Shown piece after piece: positions 47,861 to 55,671 of a stretch of 64,000 bases of DNA. The position numbers and the translations under genes were made by a program. Numbering within the stretch: the stretch's first letter is position 1; each line of letters opens with the position of its first letter. This stretch comes from Novosphingobium album (ex Hu et al. 2023) (GTDB taxonomy: Bacteria; Pseudomonadota; Alphaproteobacteria; Sphingomonadales; Sphingomonadaceae): assembly GCF_022832385.1 (NCBI RefSeq), contig NZ_JALHLE010000002.1, positions 1-64,000 on the forward strand. The letters run 5' to 3'. The notes beneath the pieces are model-generated. The model had not been told where the DNA came from. It was given only the letters and a program-made list of their open reading frames with translations, and ran no database searches.

Positions 47861-48520
47861 ATGCGTTCTTCCCAACCGGCCCGGACTGCCCGCTTCAGCG
47901 GCGCCGCGCTCGCTCTCTCGCTGGGCCTCGCCCTTGCTGGATGTGGCGGCATTCCGACCAACCGCTCGATGTATTCGGTGCATCAGCCCGTGGTCGAAAA
48001 GGTCAACTATACGCTCGACCTCACCACCGGTGGCTCGGGCCTCGCCTATGGCGAACAGGGCCGCCTTGCCGGCTGGTTCGACGCGATGGGCCTGAAATAC
48101 GGCGACAAGGTCTACGTCGATGATCCGGCTGGCAACGCCGCAGCACACAGTGCGATCGAGGCCGTGGCTTCACGGTACGGGATCCTGATTGGCGACGACG
48201 CGCCCGCGACGGCCGGATACGTAACCCCCGGCACCGCGCGGGTGGTGATCGTGCGCAGCAAGGCCTCGGTGCCGGGCTGCCCGGACTGGTCATCCAAGAG
48301 CGACTTCAATCCGAACAACGGCCTGTCCAGCAACTTCGGCTGCGCCACCAACAGCAACCTCGCGGCGATGGTCGCCAATCCCGAGGATTTGCTGCGCGGC
48401 GCCGACAGCACCGGATCCACCGTCACGATGAGCTCCAACAAGGCCATCGACGCTTATCGCGAAGCCAAGCCTACCGGCAATGGCAACACCGTGTCCGCAA
48501 CCAACAGCAAGAGCAACTGA
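47861..48520 (+). CDS. cpaD: Tad pilus lipoprotein CpaD
   Basis: The 219-aa protein has a lipobox (LALAGC, Cys at about residue 28) and the CpaD core: GCPDWSSKSDFNPNNGLSSN followed by FGCATNSNLAAMVANPEDLL. It is thought to support the secretin. ATG 47861 has AAAGGTGA upstream; GTG 47843 overlaps the cpaC stop but gives a poor signal peptide. It lies 14 bp after cpaC and 3 bp before cpaE. Confidence 0.94.
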   Translation: MRSSQPARTARFSGAALALSLGLALAGCGGIPTNRSMYSVHQPVVEKVNYTLDLTTGGSGLAYGEQGRLAGWFDAMGLKYGDKVYVDDPAGNAAAHSAIEAVASRYGILIGDDAPATAGYVTPGTARVVIVRSKASVPGCPDWSSKSDFNPNNGLSSNFGCATNSNLAAMVANPEDLLRGADSTGSTVTMSSNKAIDAYREAKPTGNGNTVSATNSKSN

Positions 48521-48523
48521 GCC

Positions 48524-49789
48524 ATGAACGCACCGTGGAAATCCGGCAGCCCCAACGGGCGTGACCAGTTCGCCGCCTACCTCTGCGACGAAGCCTCGCT
48601 CGACGTCCTGCGCCCGGTGGCCATGGAATTGGGCTGGCAGCCGGAGAAATGCAACAAGGGCGGCCTGCGCAATGCGGTGCAGTCGCTGTCCATCACCGCC
48701 TCGCCCAACATCTTGCTGGTCGATCTGTCGGAAAGCGGCGACCCGCTCAACGACATCAACGCACTGGCCGAAGTCTGCGAGCCAGGTACGATCGTGGTCG
48801 CCGTGGGCCAGGTCAACGACGTGCGCCTTTATCGCGACCTCGTTGCCAGCGGCATCCACGATTACCTGCTCAAGCCGCTTTCGCCCGGTCAGCTCCGCGA
48901 CGCACTGGCACAAGCCCAGGCCGTGTTCTCGGCTCCCAAGCATGCTGATTCAGGCTCGGCCAAGGAACACATCGCAACAGCCGTGATCGGCACGCGCGGC
49001 GGTACCGGAGCCTCGACCATCGCCACCTCGCTCGCCTGGCTGTTCAGCGCCGACAACAAGATGCCGACAGCACTGCTCGATCTCGACATTCACTTCGGCA
49101 CCGGTGCGTTGTGCCTCGACCTCGAGCCCGGACGCGGCCTCACTGATGCGATCGAAAACCCGAGCCGCATCGATGGCCTGTTCATCGAACGCGCGATGAT
49201 CCGCGCCAACGACAATCTCGCGATCCTCTCGGCCGAGGCACCGATCGGTTCGCCACTAATGACCGACGGCACCGCTTTCCTCCAGCTCGAGGAAGAGTTC
49301 CGGCAGGCATTCGAGATGTCGGTGATCGACATGCCGCGCAACATGCTGATCAACTTCCCGCAGCTCGTCGCGAGCGTGAACGTGGTGGTTCTGGCCGCCG
49401 AAATGACGCTGGCTTCGGCGCGCGATACGATCCGCCTCCTGTCCTGGCTCAAGGCCAATGCTGCGCATGCACGGGTGATCGTGGTGGCAAACAAGGTACA
49501 GCCCAATCTCGCCGAAATCAGCAAGGCCGATTTCGAGGCTTCGATCGAAAGCAAGATTCAGCTGTCGATCCCCTACGACATCAAGGGCGCTTCGATGGCT
49601 GCCAAGCTTGGCCAGACGTTCGCGGATGCCAACCGTTCGAGCAAGGCGGGCGGCGCGATCCGCGAGCTTGCAGCCATGATTGCCGACGGGAGCGCCGACG
49701 ACGGCGCATCGGCCAAGAAGTCGCTGCTGAGCAAGCTGGATATCAAGTCCATGATTCCCAAGGCTAAGAAGGCGGAAGCGGCGCAATGA
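48524..49789 (+). CDS. cpaE: Tad pilus localisation ATPase CpaE
   Basis: The 421-aa MinD/ParA-like protein has an N-terminal receiver-like part (about residues 1-135) and an ATPase part with the deviant Walker motif GTRGGTGASTIATSLAW. CpaE places the pilus machine at the pole. The stop codon overlaps an ATG as ATGA, the usual start of a coupled next gene. That ATG opens only a 17-codon frame, and the expected cpaF ATPase gene is missing. Confidence 0.95.
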   Translation: MNAPWKSGSPNGRDQFAAYLCDEASLDVLRPVAMELGWQPEKCNKGGLRNAVQSLSITASPNILLVDLSESGDPLNDINALAEVCEPGTIVVAVGQVNDVRLYRDLVASGIHDYLLKPLSPGQLRDALAQAQAVFSAPKHADSGSAKEHIATAVIGTRGGTGASTIATSLAWLFSADNKMPTALLDLDIHFGTGALCLDLEPGRGLTDAIENPSRIDGLFIERAMIRANDNLAILSAEAPIGSPLMTDGTAFLQLEEEFRQAFEMSVIDMPRNMLINFPQLVASVNVVVLAAEMTLASARDTIRLLSWLKANAAHARVIVVANKVQPNLAEISKADFEASIESKIQLSIPYDIKGASMAAKLGQTFADANRSSKAGGAIRELAAMIADGSADDGASAKKSLLSKLDIKSMIPKAKKAEAAQ

Positions 49790-49839
49790 CGGCAGGCGCC
49801 GGGACCACCCCGGTGCAGGGTCTGCCCGCAAGGACGTAG
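49786..49839 (+). other. 17-codon open frame where cpaF would be expected
   Basis: An ATG overlapping the cpaE stop opens MTAGAGTTPVQGLPART and then stops. It is not recognisable as a piece of CpaF, but its coupled start suggests it may be the remnant of a lost gene or a leader that couples cpaE to tadB. It could also be chance. Confidence 0.25.
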
Positions 49840-49854
49840 AGGCACGACAGGCAC

Positions 49855-50826
49855 ATGAACATTCTTCCGGCGATTCTGGTGGCAGTGGGCCTGCTGAGCG
49901 TCCTGGCACTCGTCTGGGCGGCGCTATCCGGTCCATCTCCTGCGAAGGAATCAACGCGCCGCCTGCGCGCCGTTCGCTTCCGGCATTCGAACAATGCCGT
50001 TGACCGTGTCGAGGCGCAGATGCGCAGGGCAGTCGCGGCGCGCAAGCCCAGGACGCACAAGGTCGCCGGGTCCGGTTCACGCGTCGATGCCCTGGCACTG
50101 CGCCTCCACCGTACCGGCAAGCCCTGGACGGTTTCTCAGTATCTCTATGCCTCGCTCGGTCTGGGCGTTGCCATGGCCCTGATCGTCTTTCTCAAGTCCG
50201 GCGCTCTGTTCCTGTCGCTGGCAGTGGGCCTTTTCGCCGGTGCGGGTATTCCCCACATGGTCGTGGGCTTCTTCATCAAGAAGCGCTCCAACAACTTCAC
50301 CGTAAAATTTGCCGATGCCATCGATTTGCTGGTACGCGGATTGCGCTCGGGCCTTCCGGTCACCGAGACGCTCGGTGTCGTCGCGCAGGAAGTGCCCGGC
50401 CCGGTCGGCGAGGAATTCAAGCTCGTCACAGACCGCATCAAGGTCGGCAAGACCATGGAGGACGCGCTCCAGGAAACCGCCGACCGTCTGGCGATGCCGG
50501 AATTCAACTTCTTCTGCATCACGCTCGCCATCCAGCGCGAAACCGGCGGCAACCTTGCCGAGACGCTGGCCAACCTGGCCGATGTGCTGCGCAAGCGTGC
50601 CCAGATGAAACTCAAGATCCGCGCCATGAGCTCGGAGTCGAAGGCCTCGGCCTACATCGTGGGCGCCTTGCCCTTCATCGTGTTCGCCATGATCTGGTGG
50701 ATCAGCCCGAAATACATCGGCCAGTTCTTTGTCGATGAACGCCTGATCGTCGCCGGTCTGGGCGGTCTTGTCTGGATGGCCATCGGTGGCTTCATCATGG
50801 CCAAGATGGTCAGCTTCGAAATCTGA
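49855..50826 (+). CDS. tadB: Tad inner-membrane platform protein TadB
   Basis: The 323-aa protein has an N-terminal membrane helix, a central type II secretion F domain (about residues 155-280, with FADAIDLLVRGLRSGLPVTE and ETGGNLAETLANLADVLRKR) and C-terminal membrane helices. With TadC it forms the platform on which the CpaF ATPase acts. It starts 65 bp after cpaE, with no ATPase gene between. Confidence 0.95.
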   Translation: MNILPAILVAVGLLSVLALVWAALSGPSPAKESTRRLRAVRFRHSNNAVDRVEAQMRRAVAARKPRTHKVAGSGSRVDALALRLHRTGKPWTVSQYLYASLGLGVAMALIVFLKSGALFLSLAVGLFAGAGIPHMVVGFFIKKRSNNFTVKFADAIDLLVRGLRSGLPVTETLGVVAQEVPGPVGEEFKLVTDRIKVGKTMEDALQETADRLAMPEFNFFCITLAIQRETGGNLAETLANLADVLRKRAQMKLKIRAMSSESKASAYIVGALPFIVFAMIWWISPKYIGQFFVDERLIVAGLGGLVWMAIGGFIMAKMVSFEI

Positions 50827-50846
50827 TCGGGGGAACGTCAGGAACC

Positions 50847-51866
50847 ATGCTCGAACAATCCACCGGTCCGACTCTCCTCGGCTTCAACGTCTTCTTCGTC
50901 GCCACCATCCTGGCGCTGGTCGCGGCCGGCGCCGTGATAACCGCGATCTATGCGGCCGTGACGGTGACCGACCCGATGGCCAAGCGCGTCAAGGCGCTCA
51001 ACCAGCGCCGCGAAGCCCTCAAGGCCGGTATCACCACGAGCGCGCGCAAGCGCCAGAGCGTGGTCCGCCGCAATGACACCACCGACAAGATCGGCGACTT
51101 CCTCGGCAAGTTCAAAATGCTGCAGGACAGCCAGGTCAAGACTATTGAGCAGAAGCTCGCGCAGGCCGGCATCCGCAACAAGGAATGGGCCGTCGCGGTG
51201 GTCTTCGCGCGCCTCGTCCTGCCGATCGCGCTGGGCGCTATCGCCGGTATCGTGATCTACTGGATCGACTATTTCCCCGAGTGGAGCAGCTTAAAGAAAT
51301 TCATGGGCTTCGCATTGATGGTCGGCGCCGGTTACAAGGGGCCGGACATCTACATCCAGAACATGGTGGACAAGCGTACCGACGCAATCCGCAAGGGTTT
51401 GCCCGATGCGCTCGACCTGCTCGTGATCTGTGCCGAAGCGGGCCTGACGGTCGATGCCGCCTTCGAGCGCGTCGCCCGCGAACTGGGCCGCGCATACCCC
51501 GAACTGGGCGACGAGTTCTCGCTCACCTCGATCGAGCTGTCGTTCCTCACCGAACGCCGGCAAGCGTTCGAGAACCTCGCCTGGCGCGTCAATCTGGACG
51601 CGGTGAAGGGCGTCGTCACCACCATGGTGCAGACCGAACGGTACGGCACCCCGCTGGCATCCGCGCTGCGCGTGCTCTCCGCCGAATTCCGCAACGAGCG
51701 CATGATGCGCGCCGAGGAAAAGGCCGCCCGCCTGCCCGCTATCATGACCGTGCCGCTGATCCTGTTCATCCTGCCGGTGCTGTTCATCGCCATTCTCGGC
51801 CCGGCCGCCTGCTCGATCTCCGATGCCTTCTCCGGGGGCGACCCGAAGCCGCCGCCGTCGCACTGA
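50847..51866 (+). CDS. tadC: Tad inner-membrane platform protein TadC
   Basis: The 339-aa protein resembles TadB, with a type II secretion F domain (about residues 185-310, with LPDALDLLVICAEAGLTVDAAF and FRNERMMRAEEKAARLPAIM) and flanking membrane helices. It starts 20 bp after tadB with GGAA upstream. A strong terminator follows 20 bp after its stop, so the operon ends here. TadD, TadE, TadF, TadG and pilin genes are not in the window. Confidence 0.95.
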   Translation: MLEQSTGPTLLGFNVFFVATILALVAAGAVITAIYAAVTVTDPMAKRVKALNQRREALKAGITTSARKRQSVVRRNDTTDKIGDFLGKFKMLQDSQVKTIEQKLAQAGIRNKEWAVAVVFARLVLPIALGAIAGIVIYWIDYFPEWSSLKKFMGFALMVGAGYKGPDIYIQNMVDKRTDAIRKGLPDALDLLVICAEAGLTVDAAFERVARELGRAYPELGDEFSLTSIELSFLTERRQAFENLAWRVNLDAVKGVVTTMVQTERYGTPLASALRVLSAEFRNERMMRAEEKAARLPAIMTVPLILFILPVLFIAILGPAACSISDAFSGGDPKPPPSH

Positions 51867-51886
51867 TCCGATCGCCGCACCAGCCT

Positions 51887-51930
51887 TTCGGCCCCGCCCC
51901 GGACACCGGGAGCGGGGCCGAATGCCTTTT
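51887..51930 (+). terminator. Strong intrinsic terminator of the cpa/tad operon
   Basis: An 11-bp perfect stem (TTCGGCCCCGC/GCGGGGCCGAA) with an inner CCCGG/CCGGG helix is followed by TGCCTTTT. It is the most stable hairpin I see in the window. Confidence 0.85.
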
Positions 51931-52056
51931 GACGCGACGAAACGATGCCCGCAAGCTTTCGCCCGAAACGCTCGTCAGGTTCCTGTCAGGCCTGCCCAGC
52001 ACAGAAGTCGTCACAGGGAACACTGTCGGGGGCGATGACAGAGGAGTTTGAAAGTT

Positions 52057-52410
52057 ATGTTCAAGATCTCGCCGAAAACGAGCTGCCTTGCCGGTGCAAC
52101 CCTTGCTCTGGCGCTGACCGCAAGCCCGGCTCTCGCCGGGCCCGGCGGTGGAATGGGCGGCGGCATGGGCGGCGGCATGGGGGGAGGATCCATGGGCGGG
52201 TCCATGATGATGGGCTCATCGTCCGGCCTGGGGTCGATGGACCGCATGCGCATGCAGGACCGCGTGCGTGACCGGGACCAGGCCCGCGAGATGAAGCAGG
52301 AGCACATCCGCACGCAATCGCAAACGCAGAGCCGCGATCAGGCGCGGACCATGACGCAAACCCAGACCCAGGACATGGGCGCCAGCGCTGCCGCAACCCC
52401 CGGCAACTGA
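52057..52410 (+). CDS. Small secreted Gly/Met-rich protein
   Basis: The 117-aa protein has a signal peptide ending ASPALA. The mature part begins with a low-complexity block of repeated GGGM units (about residues 29-55) and continues as an Arg/Asp/Gln-rich helical tail (MDRMRMQDRVRDRDQAREMK, then TQTQTQ). I do not recognise the family. Methionine clusters can bind copper(I), but this is only a possibility. ATG 52057 is 10 nt after GAGGAG; a TTG at 52048 is too close to it. It has its own terminator and is separated from the tad operon by a terminator. Confidence 0.7.
   Translation: MFKISPKTSCLAGATLALALTASPALAGPGGGMGGGMGGGMGGGSMGGSMMMGSSSGLGSMDRMRMQDRVRDRDQAREMKQEHIRTQSQTQSRDQARTMTQTQTQDMGASAAATPGN
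52135..52215 (+). repeat. Short tandem repeats coding Gly-Gly-Met units
   Basis: Units of GGCGGCATG/GGTGGAATG-type 9-12 bp are repeated several times in frame and encode GGGM/GGSM runs of the secreted protein. Copy number could vary by slippage. Confidence 0.6.
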
Positions 52411-52438
52411 CAGGACCCCTTCGGGTCGCAACCTTCAC

Positions 52439-52468
52439 CCCTCCCCGGCCCTGCCGCGGGAGGGTTTT
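52439..52468 (+). terminator. Intrinsic terminator after the Gly/Met-rich gene
   Basis: CCCTCCC/GGGAGGG stem (7 bp, 12-nt loop) followed by TTTTCTTTC. It lies 28 bp after the stop. Confidence 0.75.
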
Positions 52469-52492
52469 CTTTCACCACCTGCATCCGATCGC

Positions 52493-52762
52493 TCAGGCGG
52501 GCGTCTCGGTCAGTTCCGCGATCTCGAAGCGGTAGTCCTTCCAGCCACGCATTCGGACGCCATCTTCGGCAGCCGTCCGTAATTTCCTCGCTTCGGCCAG
52601 AGACCGGGTATGGCCCCAGAAGACCTCGGTCTTCCCGTTCTCCAGTTCTGCAACGATGCGCCAGTAGTGAGTAAAGGAATCGGCCGTCGGGCCGATTGTC
52701 TTCACATAACCGTCGGGCATCGTGGCGGTAAGGTAGCGTTTCCGGCTGGACCTGCGCGCCAT
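52493..52762 (-). CDS. Small hypothetical protein
   Basis: I do not recognise this 89-aa protein. It is basic at the N-terminus (ARRSSRKRYLTAT) and has an alpha/beta look, with HTRSLAEARKLRTAAEDG and a C-terminal RFEIAELTET strand, resembling small DNA/RNA-associated or WGR-type folds only loosely. It lies 16 bp after mtnP on the same strand and may be the last gene of the SDR-tetR-mtnP run. The ribosome site is weak. Confidence 0.6.
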   Translation of the reverse strand: MARRSSRKRYLTATMPDGYVKTIGPTADSFTHYWRIVAELENGKTEVFWGHTRSLAEARKLRTAAEDGVRMRGWKDYRFEIAELTETPA

Positions 52763-52778
52763 GAAACGGTCCGGTCCC

Positions 52779-53669
52779 TCAATCCTGCTCGCCGAACACC
52801 CGGCAGGCCACCGCGTCCAGCCGTGCGATCACGGCAGGATCGCGCGCTTCGGGCGCTGTGATGAAAGCGTGTTCCAGCGCCTTGTCGATGGGGCTGGGTT
52901 CGCGCATTTGCGGCAGGGAACCTGCAAGTGCGGCCACGGTCGCACGGGCGGTGCGGGCATTGGCGTGGAGTACGGCCAGAACGTCCGTTACCTCGACACC
53001 CGCTTCCTCCTCGCGCCAGCAGTCGTAGTCGGTGACCATCGCAAGGATCGCGTAGGGCAGTTCGGCTTCCCGGGCGAGACGGGCCTCGGGCATCGCCGTC
53101 ATGCCGATCACGTCCGCGCCCCACGACTGGTACATGCGGCTTTCGGCGCGGGTAGAGAACTGCGGCCCTTCGATCGCGACATAGCAGCCGCCATTATGCA
53201 CCTCGCCCCCGGCCCGGCGCGCCGATCCGGCCAACATAGTCGAAAGCCGGGCGCAGACCGGATCGGCCAGGCTGACATGGGCCACGAGACCAGGTCCGAA
53301 GAAACTGTTGGCACGCGCGGTGGTGCGATCGATAAACTGGTCCACCGCCACGAACTGGCCCGGTGCCATGTCTTCGCGCAGCGAGCCCACCGCCGAAAGC
53401 GAGATGACGTCTGTCACCCCGCAGCGCTTGAGTACGTCTATATTGGCCCGATAGTTCACTTGCGCGGGCGGGATGCAGTGCCCTGCCCCGTGTCGCGCCA
53501 GGAAGGTGAAGCGCACGCCGCCCAGCCGTCCGGTGACGACCGGCCCGGAAGGCTCGCCGAACGGGCTGGACACCGCGATTTCCTGCGCGTCCTCCAGATC
53601 GATTCCGGCAGCGAGGCCTGACCCGCCGATAACGCCTATGTGCCAGAAACTGCTTTTCTCAGCGCGCAA
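52779..53669 (-). CDS. mtnP: S-methyl-5'-thioadenosine phosphorylase
   Basis: The 296-aa enzyme cleaves methylthioadenosine with phosphate to adenine and methylthioribose 1-phosphate in methionine salvage. It has HIGVIGGSGL, RHGAGH, SLSAVGSLREDM, EGPQFSTRAES and MVTDYDCWR typical of MTAP-type purine phosphorylases. The start is a TTG at 53669, inside the last codons of the upstream tetR gene; no in-frame ATG suits the conserved N-terminus. This 11-bp overlap suggests translational coupling. Confidence 0.92.
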   Translation of the reverse strand: MRAEKSSFWHIGVIGGSGLAAGIDLEDAQEIAVSSPFGEPSGPVVTGRLGGVRFTFLARHGAGHCIPPAQVNYRANIDVLKRCGVTDVISLSAVGSLREDMAPGQFVAVDQFIDRTTARANSFFGPGLVAHVSLADPVCARLSTMLAGSARRAGGEVHNGGCYVAIEGPQFSTRAESRMYQSWGADVIGMTAMPEARLAREAELPYAILAMVTDYDCWREEEAGVEVTDVLAVLHANARTARATVAALAGSLPQMREPSPIDKALEHAFITAPEARDPAVIARLDAVACRVFGEQD

Positions 53670-54306
53670 GGATACCTGCCATGATGATGTCGATGGTGTG
53701 CTCGCGATAGCGGTCGCGCAGTTCCTCGGTCAACGTATCCTGATCGAAACAGTGCTTGAGAATCAACCGCGTCGAGAAGAAGCGGTCCACCGCGCCGGTG
53801 ACCGTGATATAGAAAAGCTGCGGGTCGATCTCGCGGAACACACCCGCCTTGACGCCGTCTCCGATCAGCTGCTCGTAGGCGCGGTAGATCGGCGAGAGGT
53901 AACAATCGGCAATCCGGCGCGCCTCGGCATCGTCGCTTTCGCGGATCACGCGCATCGTCAGACGGTTAAGGTATGGCACTTCGTAGAAGGTATCGACCAC
54001 CTTCCACAGATGCCGCCGCAGCTTGGCCTCGGGCGACCAGCCATCCTTCGCCACCAGCGCGTCGACGCTGGTGACGATGGCCTGCCAGTCCCGGTCGAGC
54101 AGCGCCTTGAGCAGCCCGGCCTTGTTGCCGAAGTAATATTTGACCAGTGCCGAATTGAGGCCCGAGCGCAAACTCAGCTCGGACAACGAGATGTCGATCA
54201 CGTCGCCTTCGCGCATGATCGCGCTGGCCGTATCGAGCAACAGGTCGCGCGCGCCCGGAGGCGCCGCGAGGCCTGATGCCGTTTCCGGTGTGCCTCTCAC
54301 CGGCAC
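53659..54306 (-). CDS. TetR-family regulator
   Basis: The 215-aa regulator has an N-terminal helix-turn-helix (ISLSELSLRSGLNSALVKYYFGNKAGLL) and a TetR_C-type ligand domain with NRLTMRVIRE. The start is a GTG at 54306, 9 bp after the SDR stop. Gene order SDR-tetR-mtnP with short gaps and overlap shows one message. It may control fatty- or acyl-CoA-related genes given the SDR neighbour; this is inference. Confidence 0.88.
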   Translation of the reverse strand: MPVRGTPETASGLAAPPGARDLLLDTASAIMREGDVIDISLSELSLRSGLNSALVKYYFGNKAGLLKALLDRDWQAIVTSVDALVAKDGWSPEAKLRRHLWKVVDTFYEVPYLNRLTMRVIRESDDAEARRIADCYLSPIYRAYEQLIGDGVKAGVFREIDPQLFYITVTGAVDRFFSTRLILKHCFDQDTLTEELRDRYREHTIDIIMAGILAR

Positions 54307-54315
54307 AGCCAGCCC

Positions 54316-55101
54316 TTACTTGGGGCCCATGCGGATCGCCCCGTCGAGGCGGACCGATTCACCGTTGATATAATCGTGCTCGACCATGAACAGCGCCAGC
54401 TTGGCGTATTCCTCTGCCTTGCCCAGGCGCTTGGGGAACGGCACCATCGACGCCAGCGCATCCTGCACCTGCTGCGGCATGCCAGCCATCATCGGCGTCT
54501 CGAAGATGCCCGGCAGGATGGTGTTTACGCGAATGCCGTCGTTCATCAGGTCGCGCGCAACCGGCAGGGTCATCGCCAGCACGCCGCCCTTCGAGGCGCC
54601 ATAGGCGGCCTGCCCGATCTGGCCGTCCTGCGCCGCGACCGACGCGGTGTTGACGATGGCACCGCGCGAACCCTGCGCGTCGACCGGATCGAGGGTGACC
54701 ATGCCCGCGGCCGACTTGCTGATGCAGCGGAATGTGCCGACGAGATTGATGGCGATGGCCCGCTCGAACAGCGCCATGTCGTGGGCGCGCGGTTCACCGG
54801 TCTCACGGTTCTTGCCCACGGTCTTGGCGGCAGGCGCGATACCTGCGCAGTTCACGAGAACGCGTTCCTGGCCATTGGCCGCGCGGGCCTTGGCGAAGCC
54901 GGCATCCACGCTGGCATCGTCAGTCACGTTGACTTCGCAGAACACGCCGCCGATTTCGCTCGCAATCGCCTCGCCCGCTTCGCCATTGAGATCGAAGATC
55001 GCAACCTTCACGCCTTGCGCGGCAAGCGCCCGCGCGGTGGCGGCGCCGAGACCCGAGGCACCACCGGTAACGACGGCGGCAACGCTGCTATCAAGCTTCA
55101 T
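54316..55101 (-). CDS. SDR dehydrogenase, 3-hydroxyacyl-CoA dehydrogenase type II-like
   Basis: The 261-aa SDR has VVTGGASGLGAATAR, the NAD-favouring FDLN, NCAGIAPAAKTVG, catalytic NTASVAAQDGQIGQAAYGASK and GIFETPMM. These match type 10 17-beta-hydroxysteroid/3-hydroxy-2-methylbutyryl-CoA dehydrogenases. It probably oxidises a 3-hydroxyacyl-CoA. ATG 55101 is 9 nt after AGGAAAGGA and fits the MKLD start of the family; ATG 55110 is too close to the ribosome site. Confidence 0.92.
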   Translation of the reverse strand: MKLDSSVAAVVTGGASGLGAATARALAAQGVKVAIFDLNGEAGEAIASEIGGVFCEVNVTDDASVDAGFAKARAANGQERVLVNCAGIAPAAKTVGKNRETGEPRAHDMALFERAIAINLVGTFRCISKSAAGMVTLDPVDAQGSRGAIVNTASVAAQDGQIGQAAYGASKGGVLAMTLPVARDLMNDGIRVNTILPGIFETPMMAGMPQQVQDALASMVPFPKRLGKAEEYAKLALFMVEHDYINGESVRLDGAIRMGPK

Positions 55102-55288
55102 CTTTGGCATTCCTTTCCTGAGCGCACCGCTTGCTCCCACCGCGAGTTCAGCAACGGGAAACGGCCGACGATTTAATCAGTCGGTTAAACAGCAGCTTCG
55201 GACAGGTCAATCGCGAGAGACGAAATCCCGCCGTGGCGTGGTCAGCCCGATCGGGAAGCCAGTTTGCGAAAGCGCGGAACCGTTCCTC

Positions 55289-55588
55289 TCAACCCGCGGG
55301 TTGCAGGCCGCGCTGGACCTGCGAACGTTCGATGTTGGCGCGATCGCTGCGGCGCTGCTCGTCCCACTCACTCTTGTGCATGCAGACCTTCTTGGACCGC
55401 AGCAGCGAACCGATTTGCTGGATCCGCTCGCAGACAATCGGATCGGCCTTCTTCGCGGCATCCGCGCCGTCTACGACGGCCGTGTTGGTCCTGGGCTCTT
55501 CCTGCGCAGTCTCGGAAGCCGGCTCCGCGCCAGCCGTAAAGGCCGTCAGAGCAGCAACAGAAACAAGAATACGCGAAACAATGTGCAT
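55289..55588 (-). CDS. Small secreted protein of the sphingomonad RVCxxxxxW type
   Basis: The 99-aa protein has a signal peptide (cleavage near AGAEP), an acidic spacer and a C-terminal conserved-looking core: CERIQQIGSLLRSKKVCMHK followed by SEWDEQRRSDRANIERSQ. The two cysteines may form a disulfide. I have seen the KKVCM-x-EW-x-QRR pattern in small periplasmic sphingomonad proteins with no known function. GGAGG 4 nt before ATG 55588 strongly supports the gene. Confidence 0.78.
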   Translation of the reverse strand: MHIVSRILVSVAALTAFTAGAEPASETAQEEPRTNTAVVDGADAAKKADPIVCERIQQIGSLLRSKKVCMHKSEWDEQRRSDRANIERSQVQRGLQPAG

Positions 55589-55671
55589 AGCACCTCCGTG
55601 GTGCGAACCAATCGCTCAAGCACCCGTCATTTGGGGGGATGAAACGAGCCTATGGGTATTTGAAAATTTGT

